Shown: positions 25,142 through 32,660 of the stretch, piece after piece | Numbering within the stretch: position 1 is the first letter of the stretch | Layout: every line of letters starts with the position of its first letter | Source of the DNA: Phreatobacter sp. | GTDB lineage: Bacteria > Pseudomonadota > Alphaproteobacteria > Rhizobiales > Phreatobacteraceae | Assembly: GCF_016793595.1 (NCBI RefSeq) | Contig: NZ_JAEULY010000019.1 | Location: forward strand, 62,001 to 126,000 | Length of the DNA stretch: 64,000 nt | Direction of reading: 5' to 3' | Notes under the pieces: model-generated | Database searches by the model: none | The model's input: only the letters and a program-made list of their open reading frames with translations | What the model was told of the DNA's origin: nothing | Program-made: the position numbers and the translations under genes

Positions 25142-26512
25142 TCACGCGGTCGCCTTGATCACCTTGGCGACCTTCTCGGTCAGTTCGCCGATCTGCGCCT
25201 CGGTGACGATCAGCGGTGGGGTGACGGCGATGGTGTCGCCGGCCGTGCGGATCATCAGGCCCTCGTCGTGGAAGGCGCGGTCGATGCACTCGAAGCCGCG
25301 CTTGCCGACGCCGCCCTTGTTCGGCTCGAAATCGACCGCCGCCGTGAGGCCGACCTGCCGGATGTCGAGCACGCCGGGAATGTCGCGCCATGCGGAGAAC
25401 ACCGCATCGGCCCAGACCGGCTCCAGCGCCTTCGAGCGCTCGAACAGGCCCTCGTCGCGATAGAGGTCGAGGGTCGCGAGGCCCGCCGCGCAGGCGAGCG
25501 GATGGGCGGAATAGGTGTAGCCGTGGAACAGCTCCACGACATGCTCCGGCCCGGTCATGAACGTGTCGTAGATGTTCTTGCGGGCGATGACGCCGCCCAT
25601 CGGAGCGACCGCATTGGTGACACCCTTGGCGAAGGTGATGATGTCGGGCGTCACGCCGTAGCGCTCGGAGGCGAACGGCGCGCCGAGGCGGCCGAAACCG
25701 GTAATGACCTCGTCGAAGATCAGGAGGATGTCGTGCTTGTCGCAGAGTTCGCGCAGGCGCTTGAGATAGCCCTTCGGCGCCGGCAGAACGCCGGTGGAGC
25801 CGGCCATCGGCTCGACGATGACCGCCGCGATGGTGGAGGCGTCGTGCAGCGCGACGATGCGCTCGAGGTCGTCGGCGAGATGGGCGCCCCATTCCGGCTC
25901 GCCCTTGGAGAAGGCCTGCTCGGCGCGATTATAGGTGTGCGGCAGATGGTCAGCGCCGGAGAGCAGCGTGCCGAAGAACTTGCGGTTCGGCACGATGCCG
26001 CCGACCGTGATGCCGCCGAAACCGACACCGTGATAGCCGCGCTCGCGGCCGATCAGGCGGGTCTTGGAGCCCTTGCCGCGGACGTTCCAGTAGGCCAGTG
26101 CGATCTTCAGCGCCGTGTCGGCCGCTTCCGAACCCGAGTTGCAGAAGAACACATGGTCGAGATCGTTCGGAGCCAGCGCCGCGATGCGGCTCGCCAGCTC
26201 GAAGGCCTTGGGGTGGCCGTACTGGAAAGTCGGCGAGAAATCGAGCTCGGCCGCCTGCTTCTGGATCGCCTGGACGATGGGATCGCGGCCGTGGCCGGCA
26301 TTCGAGCACCAAAGGCCCGCCGTGCCGTCCATGATCTGCCGGCCCTCGGGCGTGTAGTAGTACATGTCCTTGGCGCGCGAGATCATGCGCGGGCGCGCCT
26401 TGAACGCGCGATTGGCCGTGAACGGCATCCAGAAGGCCTGGAGATCGTTCGGAATGGCCGTGGCGGCGCTATCGTCGGCGCCAACCACGCGCAGGGCGCT
26501 CGTCTTGGACAT
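25142..26512 (-). CDS. Class III omega-amino acid:pyruvate aminotransferase
   Basis: A 456-residue PLP enzyme of fold I. The Schiff-base lysine is K296 in TFAKGVTNA, the pyridine-binding Asp is D267 in LLIFDEVITGFGRLG, and CNSGSEAADTALKIA (near 124-138) binds the PLP phosphate. LQAFWMPFTANRAFKARPRM at the N-terminus is characteristic of beta-alanine/omega-amino acid:pyruvate transaminases. Likely substrates are beta-alanine or other omega-amino acids with pyruvate as acceptor; the precise donor cannot be read from sequence. It is a single gene with no pyrimidine or CoA pathway gene adjacent. Confidence 0.86.
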   Translation of the reverse strand: MSKTSALRVVGADDSAATAIPNDLQAFWMPFTANRAFKARPRMISRAKDMYYYTPEGRQIMDGTAGLWCSNAGHGRDPIVQAIQKQAAELDFSPTFQYGHPKAFELASRIAALAPNDLDHVFFCNSGSEAADTALKIALAYWNVRGKGSKTRLIGRERGYHGVGFGGITVGGIVPNRKFFGTLLSGADHLPHTYNRAEQAFSKGEPEWGAHLADDLERIVALHDASTIAAVIVEPMAGSTGVLPAPKGYLKRLRELCDKHDILLIFDEVITGFGRLGAPFASERYGVTPDIITFAKGVTNAVAPMGGVIARKNIYDTFMTGPEHVVELFHGYTYSAHPLACAAGLATLDLYRDEGLFERSKALEPVWADAVFSAWRDIPGVLDIRQVGLTAAVDFEPNKGGVGKRGFECIDRAFHDEGLMIRTAGDTIAVTPPLIVTEAQIGELTEKVAKVIKATA

Positions 26513-26673
26513 CAGTCAATTCTCCGGAAGAGGCGGGATGGAGAATGACCATACCAAGGGCAGAACCGCGGGCAAGATGAGATGCGGAAGGGGAGGGATG
26601 CGGGCCCGCCGAGCCCGCCGGGCGGTTCCAGCGCGCGCTTCTCCGAAGAAGGAATTCCACGATCCCGGCCCCG

Positions 26674-26958
26674 TCACCCCTTCAGGAAGGCCAGCCGCTC
26701 ATCCGCCCGCGCCGGGGCGATGTCGAGGATTTCGGCGGTCACCACGCCCTCGGCAACGAACGGGTCTTCCAGAACGCGGGCTTCGAGATCGGCCTTCGAC
26801 AGGTTGTGGGCGAGAATGACGCCGCCAAGGCCGGGCTGGAGGCTGCCGGCCAACAGGAAGACGCCGTCGTCGAAGCCGCGCCGCAGCCAGCTATTGTGCC
26901 CTTCCATGAGCTGCGAGGCGCGGGATCGGTCGGCAAATTTCAGCGTGGCGATGAACAT
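26674..26958 (-). CDS. YciI-family protein
   Basis: A 94-residue dimeric alpha-beta barrel protein of the YciI type. It starts MFIATLKFADRSRASQLMEGH, carries the LLAGSLQPGLGGVILAH strand pair and ends with DPFVAEGVVTAEILDIAPA, the conserved block holding the putative catalytic Asp-Pro. YciI enzymes are linked to dehalogenation and small-molecule detoxification. GGAG precedes the ATG. It begins 13 bp after the tetR stop, so it is probably the regulated partner in a tetR-yciI operon. Confidence 0.85.
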   Translation of the reverse strand: MFIATLKFADRSRASQLMEGHNSWLRRGFDDGVFLLAGSLQPGLGGVILAHNLSKADLEARVLEDPFVAEGVVTAEILDIAPARADERLAFLKG

Positions 26959-26971
26959 GTCGCGGGCTCCG

Positions 26972-27580
26972 TCAGGCGTTCGGAAGCGAAGGGTCGCGTC
27001 TCGCAAGGCCGGGTAGTTCACCCGCCAGCCAGGTCTCCATGGCGGCGACCTCGCGGCGGATGAAGGCTTCGTCGCGAAAGGCCGTGGCCAATGCGGCAAT
27101 GCCCTGACTGCGGACGAGGAGATGCAGGGCGAGCCTCTCGGCGTCATCGTCGCGGCCAAGCGCGCTGAACTGCTGTGCGAGCCAGTCGCGAAACAGGCCG
27201 AAGAGCTCTGTCGCCCGGTCCTTGGCAACGTGGTCGAGCTTGGCGAGTTCGCTGCACAGCGTGCCCACCGGGCAGCCGTGCGCCATGATCCCGGCGCGGT
27301 TGGCGATGAGCATGTGGATGAAGCCGGCGATGCGTCCCACGGGCTCATCGGCGCCTGCCGCCCACCCCGCCAGCATGGCCCGGGTTTTCGCCATGCGGAG
27401 ATCGATGACCGCCTCGAGAATCTCGTCCTTGGTCTTGAAGTGGTAATAGAAATTGCCGCGCGACAGACCGACGGCGGCGGCGATATCGGCAAAGGAGGTC
27501 GCCTCGAAGCCGCGCTCGTAGAAGAGCGTGTCCGCTGCCTCGGTGATCTGCCGACGGGTCTCTGTCGCGGCCACGTACAT
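26972..27580 (-). CDS. TetR/AcrR-family transcriptional repressor
   Basis: A 202-residue regulator. The N-terminal helix-turn-helix is clear: TRRQITEAADTLFYERGF, then SFADIAAAVGLSRGNFYYHF with KTKDEIL. The C-terminal ligand domain contains HGCPVGTLCSELAK, which occurs in a subgroup often controlling detoxification or redox genes; the two cysteines might sense reactive compounds (inference). It sits between yciI downstream and an MFS transporter read divergently. A near-perfect palindromic operator lies 44 bp upstream of its start, so it almost certainly represses itself and yciI. Confidence 0.92.
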   Translation of the reverse strand: MYVAATETRRQITEAADTLFYERGFEATSFADIAAAVGLSRGNFYYHFKTKDEILEAVIDLRMAKTRAMLAGWAAGADEPVGRIAGFIHMLIANRAGIMAHGCPVGTLCSELAKLDHVAKDRATELFGLFRDWLAQQFSALGRDDDAERLALHLLVRSQGIAALATAFRDEAFIRREVAAMETWLAGELPGLARRDPSLPNA

Positions 27581-27885
27581 CCTCGTTGTGAGCCTGCCCC
27601 GTTCGGGCGACCAGCGCCCACTTTAGGTCATGCGTCCTACGCAGGGGTAGGACACATGACCTACATGTGTCAATCCCGCGGCCTCCTGCATTCCTGCGGC
27701 GTCCCAGGCGGAACCGGCTCACGACAGCCCCCCGTTTGACCGAGCCGTCTAGGTCAGCCGTCTTCCGGTCTCGCGACCGCATATCTCCGTGCGGCCCGGA
27801 CGCAGAGCAGCCGCCCTTGAGCCGGGCACCACCAGCCATCCGCATCTGCTATTGACCCGGCCCTTCGAGATAGCAGGTCCGCAAC
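27581..27885. other. tetR-MFS divergent spacer
   Basis: This 305-bp spacer holds the TetR-type operator at 27624-27663, close to the tetR side. The remaining 220 bp toward the MFS gene is ordinary GC-rich sequence. TTGACC at 27852-27857 could be a -35 box for the MFS gene, but I see no good -10 after it. Confidence 0.55.
27624..27663. promoter_or_regulatory. TetR-family operator (nested double palindrome)
   Basis: A 17-base arm TAGGTCATGCGTCCTAC (27624-27640) is repeated inverted at 27647-27663 with one mismatch and a 6-base spacer. Each half is itself TAGG-N8-CCTA, so two 16-bp dimer sites lie 24 bp apart centre to centre. The position, upstream of tetR, fits autorepression. Confidence 0.75.
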
Positions 27886-29154
27886 ATGTCGCCGTCGTCC
27901 GCCGAACCCGTAGCCGCCACGCGTGACATCGACGGTCCAGCCGCGTGGTTCCGCCTGCTGGTCGCCGTCGCGCTCGGCACGATCGGCGGCGTCGGCAGTT
28001 GGTCGGTCGTGGTGGTTCTGCCGGCCGTGCAGGCCGATTTCGGCGTCGCGCGCGGCGACGCTTCACTGCCTTACACGATGGCGATGATCGGCCTTGCCGT
28101 CGGCGGCGTGTTCCTCGGCAAGGTGACCGACCGGATCGGCATCATGCTGCCTGTGGCGGCCGCCGGAATCATGATCGGCCTCGGCTATGTCATCGCAGGA
28201 CTTGCACCCAATATCTGGGTCTTCGCTCTCGCCCATGGCCTGTTCATCGGCATGGTCGGCGCGGCCGTCGTGCTCGGGCCGCTGATGGCCGACGTGTCGC
28301 TGTGGTTCAACCGGCGACGCGGCATCGCCGTGGCGCTCTGCGCATGCGACAATTACCTCGCCGGCGGAATCTGGCCGCAGGCCGTGCGCTTCATGCTCGA
28401 TGCCTATGGCTGGCGCGTCACCCACTTCATCATCGCAGGCGTCGTGGTGGCGACGATGACGCCGCTGGCCCTGCTGCTGCGCCGCAGGGCGCCGGCTGCC
28501 GCGTCCCCCGCCGGCCCGGCAAGCCCGGTCGCGAAACCGGGCACGGGGGCAATGCCGCTGGGCCTGCCGCCCAATGTCCTGATGGCGGCCCTGTTCGTCG
28601 CCGGCGTCGCCTGCTGCGTCGCGATGGCCATGCCGCAGGTCCATATCGTCGCCTATTGCGCTGACCTCGGCTACGGCGTCGCCCGCGGCGCGGAAATGCT
28701 GTCGCTGATGCTCGGCCTCGGCATCATCAGCCGCATCGGCACCGGCTTCATCGCCGACCGGATCGGCGGTCTGGCGGCGCTATTGCTGGCGTCATGCCTG
28801 CAGGGCGTGGCGCTGCTCCTGTTCCTGACCTCGAGCGAACTGACCTCGCTCTACATCTTCTCGGCGCTGTTCGGCCTGTTTCAGGGCGGCATCATCCCCT
28901 GCTACGCCATCATCGTCCGCGAGTACTTCCCGCCCGGCGAGGCGGCGTACCGGGTCGGCGTGGTGCTGATGGCGACGCTGATCGGCATGGCGCTGGGCGG
29001 CTGGCTGTCCGGCGTCATCTACGACCTGACGCGGTCCTATCAGGCCGCCTTCGTCAACGGCATCCTGTGGAACGCGGTCAATCTGGCGACTGTCGGTTGG
29101 CTGCTGTGGCGGCGCGAAAGGCTGGCCCGCGACACCGCATTGCAGGCCTCCTGA
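27886..29154 (+). CDS. MFS transporter (12-helix, NarK/OxlT-like monocarboxylate family)
   Basis: A 422-residue major facilitator protein with twelve hydrophobic helices and a basic cytoplasmic loop (LLLRRRAPAAA) between the halves. The helix 2-3 motif is GKVTDRIGIMLP and the second half has FIADRIGG, both MFS signatures. Sequence style (FLGKVTDRIG, SLWFNRRRGIAVALCAC) resembles organic acid or monocarboxylate carriers, but the substrate is unknown. It is divergent from tetR; whether the shared operator controls it is uncertain because the site is 220 bp from its start. A strong hairpin follows its stop. Confidence 0.85.
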   Translation: MSPSSAEPVAATRDIDGPAAWFRLLVAVALGTIGGVGSWSVVVVLPAVQADFGVARGDASLPYTMAMIGLAVGGVFLGKVTDRIGIMLPVAAAGIMIGLGYVIAGLAPNIWVFALAHGLFIGMVGAAVVLGPLMADVSLWFNRRRGIAVALCACDNYLAGGIWPQAVRFMLDAYGWRVTHFIIAGVVVATMTPLALLLRRRAPAAASPAGPASPVAKPGTGAMPLGLPPNVLMAALFVAGVACCVAMAMPQVHIVAYCADLGYGVARGAEMLSLMLGLGIISRIGTGFIADRIGGLAALLLASCLQGVALLLFLTSSELTSLYIFSALFGLFQGGIIPCYAIIVREYFPPGEAAYRVGVVLMATLIGMALGGWLSGVIYDLTRSYQAAFVNGILWNAVNLATVGWLLWRRERLARDTALQAS

Positions 29155-29170
29155 GGCAGGCAAACGGGAA

Positions 29171-29200
29171 AGGCCGCCCCACCTGGCGGCGGGGCGGCCT
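29171..29200 (+). terminator. Hairpin after MFS transporter gene
   Basis: AGGCCGCCCC (29171-29180) pairs perfectly with GGGGCGGCCT (29191-29200) around a 10-base loop, 16 bp after the MFS stop. No T-run follows, so termination may need Rho or rely on the stem alone. Confidence 0.5.
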
Positions 29201-29272
29201 CCCTCCTGTCCACTCTTTCGAGCGCCGCGCCGGTTTGGGGCTTCACCGCCCCGTCCGTCGCAAGGACAGGCA

Positions 29273-29291
29273 GCGGCCTCGGGGAGGCCGC
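29273..29291 (-). terminator. Hairpin after the L,D-transpeptidase gene
   Basis: GCGGCCTC and GAGGCCGC form an 8-bp perfect stem with a 3-base loop, 9 bp after the transpeptidase stop in its reading direction. No U-tract follows. Confidence 0.45.
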
Positions 29292-29300
29292 CGCGAAAAC

Positions 29301-30140
29301 TCACATCACCACGACCCGCGTTCCGACACGGACCCGGCCGTACAATTCCATCACGTCCTCGTTGCGCATGCGGAAACAGCCCGACGACACCGCCTGTCCG
29401 ATGGTCCAGGGCTCGTTGGAGCCGTGAATGCGATAGAGCGAGGATCCGAGATAGAGCGCGCGCGCGCCGAGCGGATTGGCGGGGCCTCCGGCCATGAAGC
29501 GCGGCAGGTCGGGGCGGCGGCGCAGCATGTCGGCGGGCGGACGCCAGTCCGGCCACTCGGCCTTGCGCGTCACCGTCTTGGTGCCGGTCCAGCCGAAGCC
29601 CGGCCGGCCGATGCCGACACCGTAGCGGCGAGCCATGCCGCCGGCCTCGACGAGGTAGAGATAGCGCTCGCGGGTATCGATGACGACCGTGCCGGGGCGA
29701 TGGCTCGTGCGATACTCGACCGTCTGCGGTAGGTAGCGCGGATCGATGGACGGGCGGATGCTGGTGCGGCTGCGCAGCGCCTGCTCAACCTCCGGGGCGT
29801 ACGCCGCATGCTGGTGCGGGGCGTGGATCGGTCGCACCGGCTCCAGGCCCGGCGCGACCGCCACGGACCTCTGCTCGAAAGGGCCGCGAACCTGCGCGAC
29901 AGGGGGCGTGGCGCGGACGACGCCCGGGCCGGGATCGTGGGCGCGGGAATCGGGAACCCGGCGCGCGGTGGCGATGGGGCCGGCCGGCGGCTGGCCGCCA
30001 TTATAGAGGAATTCGATGAAGCCGCCGCCCATGTCGCCGGCGCGGCGGGCGCCGGCGATCTGGCCGTGGGCGGGCTGAAGGGTGGCGGCGGACACCGCGC
30101 AGAAGGCCGCGAGCGCGGCCGGCAGGCTGAGCTTGGACAT
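29301..30140 (-). CDS. Periplasmic L,D-transpeptidase (YkuD domain)
   Basis: A 279-residue enzyme that makes 3-3 peptidoglycan cross-links or attaches proteins to the wall. A signal peptide (LSLPAALAAFCAVSAATLQP, cleavage near AHG-Q) leads a Pro-rich linker (about 30-140). The YkuD domain follows, with VVIDTRERYLYLVE, GRPGFGWTGTKTV and the catalytic pair H239 in YRIHGSNEP and C255 in SSGCFRMRNEDV. ALGARALYLG-type sequence is also present. It is divergent from cheZ. Confidence 0.9.
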   Translation of the reverse strand: MSKLSLPAALAAFCAVSAATLQPAHGQIAGARRAGDMGGGFIEFLYNGGQPPAGPIATARRVPDSRAHDPGPGVVRATPPVAQVRGPFEQRSVAVAPGLEPVRPIHAPHQHAAYAPEVEQALRSRTSIRPSIDPRYLPQTVEYRTSHRPGTVVIDTRERYLYLVEAGGMARRYGVGIGRPGFGWTGTKTVTRKAEWPDWRPPADMLRRRPDLPRFMAGGPANPLGARALYLGSSLYRIHGSNEPWTIGQAVSSGCFRMRNEDVMELYGRVRVGTRVVVM

Positions 30141-30482
30141 CGACGGACTCAAGTGAACACACACGTCGACGGGCGGGAGGCGCCGTCTCTCATCCGCGAT
30201 GGAAAGCCCAAGGTCCCCACCGAATGGTAAACGGCGCGGGCCGACGGGCGGCCTTTCCGTCAACCATCTCGCCAAAGTCTTCCTCAAGGTTAACCGGCGG
30301 TTCAAATGAGCCGGAACGGTCGGCATCGAGTGCGTTAACGTTCTGTCATCCTTAACATTTTTTCCAATTGTGCCTTAGCGATCTGTGGCATTTCGCCAAC
30401 CCCACCTTAACCCTCCGCGCCCAAGGCTTGGCCAGTCCGGACCAGAAGGCCCGGGCCGCCTTCTCATGCCTCCGGGTCCTTC
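30141..30482. promoter_or_regulatory. Divergent control region between L,D-transpeptidase and cheZ
   Basis: This 342-bp spacer is notably AT-richer near 30280-30370 than its flanks. Four TTAAC/GTTAAC words occur at 30290-30294, 30334-30339, 30352-30356 and 30407-30411. The first is part of TTAA-N7-TTCA (30290-30304), one base from the CtrA site TTAA-N7-TTAA. No clear -35/-10 pair was found. Confidence 0.4.
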
Positions 30483-31196
30483 ATGCGCGCGTCGAAGAGA
30501 GCCTTCCGTATCGAATCCTATTCCCACCCGCCGGATGCGATGGCCTTCCCGGCCTTCACAGGCGAGGGCCATCAGGAGATCATGGCCGAGCTGAAGGCGC
30601 TGCGCGCCCTGATCAAGCCCGAGGAAGTCTCCAAGCAGGTCATCGAGGCCTACCGGACCGAGATGCAGGAGGCGCTCAAGCTCAAGACCGAGCTCGACCA
30701 GATCTGGGAGGCGATCAACCAGACCAAGCACGAGATCGCCACGCTCCACGTCACCGGCTTCCAGGGCAAGCAGATGACGCGCGTCACGCACGAGCTGGAC
30801 GCCATCGTCTCGGGAACCGAGGACGCGACGGAAGGCATCCTGTCGGCGGCGGAAGGCATCGACCAGATCGCCGGCCAGCTCGCCGCCAAGCTGAAGAGCG
30901 TGCAGGATCGCGCGGCCATCGACGATATCCAGCAGCGGATCATCACGATCTTCGAGCACTGCAACTTCCAGGACCTGACCGGCCAGCGCATCACCAAGGT
31001 CGTGAACACGCTGAAGTTCATCGAGGAACGCATCGTCAAGATGATGGACATCTGGGGCGGGCTCGACAGCTTCAGGGATGTCGAGATCGACGGCATCGCG
31101 GACGCCACCGGCGATGCGGCGCTGCTCAACGGCCCGAAGATCGCCGGCGAGAGCGGCCATGCCAGTCAGGACGACATCGACGCGCTGTTCAACTGA
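30483..31196 (+). CDS. cheZ: Chemotaxis protein phosphatase CheZ
   Basis: CheZ dephosphorylates CheY-P and ends the flagellar switching signal. The 237-residue protein is mainly long helices. The catalytic motif is FQDLTGQRITKV with D164 and Q168, matching the Asp/Gln pair that orders the attacking water. The last ten residues, SQDDIDALFN, form the CheY-binding peptide and closely resemble the FliM N-terminus (SQDEIDALL). The start ATG follows CGGGTCCTTC; a start at M20 is possible since the first 19 residues are not conserved. No other chemotaxis gene is adjacent. Confidence 0.88.
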   Translation: MRASKRAFRIESYSHPPDAMAFPAFTGEGHQEIMAELKALRALIKPEEVSKQVIEAYRTEMQEALKLKTELDQIWEAINQTKHEIATLHVTGFQGKQMTRVTHELDAIVSGTEDATEGILSAAEGIDQIAGQLAAKLKSVQDRAAIDDIQQRIITIFEHCNFQDLTGQRITKVVNTLKFIEERIVKMMDIWGGLDSFRDVEIDGIADATGDAALLNGPKIAGESGHASQDDIDALFN

Positions 31197-31343
31197 CGTT
31201 GCGTCCGCCTGAGCTGCGCGCCTGTCATTGCCGAAGTTTAACCCGATAGCCGCGGGTTCGGCTCATCGTTGCCCAGATTCCGCCCGCACCTGCGGCCATG
31301 TAGCATCGGACCGTTCCTGTCCGCCCCCCTTGATTCGGGCCCG

Positions 31344-32660
31344 ATGCGCTTTTCCCTCGCCCTTCTCGCGTTCTGCTCGCTCGCCGCGCCCGCCATGGCG
31401 CAGGCGCCGGGCGCCGCCGACCAGGCGACAACCGAGCACCGCGCGCGCCAGGAGGAACTCGCCCGCATCCGCGCCGGCCTCGAGCGCGCCGAGGCCGCGC
31501 GCTTTCGCATTTCGACCGAGATCGAGACCATGCGCGCCGACCGCGCCGCGCTGGTCAAGGCGGGCATCGAGACGGCGGCGCGCCTGCGCGAGGCCGAGGC
31601 GCAGGTCGCCGAGAGCGAGACGCGGCTAATGAGCCTCGACCAGCGCCAGGGCGAGCTGCGGACGTCGCTGCACGACCGGCGCGAGCTGATCGGGCAGGTT
31701 CTGGCCTCCCTCCAGCGCATGGGCCGCCGCCCGCCGCCGGCCATGCTGGTCGGGCCCGACGATGTCCTGAAGAACGTCCGCACGGCCATGCTGCTCGGCA
31801 CGCTGGTGCCGGAAATGCGCGAGGCGGTGGGCATTCTCGCGCGCGATCTGGAAGAACTGTCGGTCCTGCGCCGGTCCATCGCGGAGAACCGCGAGCGCCT
31901 GCGCACCGAGTTGGCCTCGCTCGGCACCGAGCGGATCCGACTGGATGCCCTGTCCGAGGCGCGCCAGCGCCAGCTGGTCGATGGCGAGAAATCGCTGGAG
32001 GCCGAGAAGGCGCGGGCGTCCGATCTCGCCCGACAGGCCGGAAATCTCGAACTTTTGATCGGCCGCATGGAGACCGAGATCTCGGCGGCCCAGCGCGCGG
32101 CGGACGCTGCCCGCACCACCGTCATCGCCCGCGGGGCCACGGCGACCGACCGGCGCCAGCAGATGGCCGCCCTGCAGAACGCCGCCCGCATGACCCCCGC
32201 AATGCCCTTCGAGCAGGCGCGGGGCCGGCTCGGCATACCGGTTCTGGGCGTCCGGCTACGCGATTTCGGCGCTCCCGACGGCCATGGCGGCACCGAACGC
32301 GGCCAGTCCTTCGCCACACGCCCCGGAGCTTCGGTGACGGCCCCCTCGGACGGCTGGGTCGTCTATTCGGGGCCGTTCCGCACCTATGGACAACTCTTGA
32401 TCCTGAATGCCGGCGGCGGGTATCATGTGGTTCTTGCAGGTATGGACAGGATCACCGTGGATCTCGGCCAGTTCGTGCTGGCGGGCGAGGCGGTCGGCGT
32501 GATGGGCAACGCTCCGCCTCCCACCTCGGCAGTCACGACCGGTTCCTCGCAGCCGGTGCTCTACGTCGAATTTCGCAAGGATGGGTCGAATGTCGACCCC
32601 GCGCCTTGGTGGTCCCCGCGGACACCCGGCGTCCAGGCCAATGAAAGGGTTCGCGGATGA
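31344..32660 (+). CDS. envC: EnvC-like murein hydrolase activator (degenerate M23 domain)
   Basis: A 438-residue periplasmic protein. A signal peptide (MRFSLALLAFCSLAAPAMA) is followed by long coiled coils (about 25-260) and a C-terminal LytM/M23 domain (GQSFATRPGASVTAPSDGWV, GGGYHVVLAGM). In E. coli EnvC, FtsEX drives the coiled coil to activate amidases at the septum. The M23 zinc ligands appear incomplete here: HGGTERG replaces the usual HxGxD-type site and the final HxH is reduced to one His. An activator role is therefore likelier than catalysis. It overlaps ctpA by 4 bp, a conserved pair in Hyphomicrobiales. Confidence 0.85.
   Translation: MRFSLALLAFCSLAAPAMAQAPGAADQATTEHRARQEELARIRAGLERAEAARFRISTEIETMRADRAALVKAGIETAARLREAEAQVAESETRLMSLDQRQGELRTSLHDRRELIGQVLASLQRMGRRPPPAMLVGPDDVLKNVRTAMLLGTLVPEMREAVGILARDLEELSVLRRSIAENRERLRTELASLGTERIRLDALSEARQRQLVDGEKSLEAEKARASDLARQAGNLELLIGRMETEISAAQRAADAARTTVIARGATATDRRQQMAALQNAARMTPAMPFEQARGRLGIPVLGVRLRDFGAPDGHGGTERGQSFATRPGASVTAPSDGWVVYSGPFRTYGQLLILNAGGGYHVVLAGMDRITVDLGQFVLAGEAVGVMGNAPPPTSAVTTGSSQPVLYVEFRKDGSNVDPAPWWSPRTPGVQANERVRG

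Noticed and set aside
27122-27739. 205-codon plus-strand frame opposite tetR
   Set aside because: Antisense to the TetR gene and running across its operator; no conserved domain.
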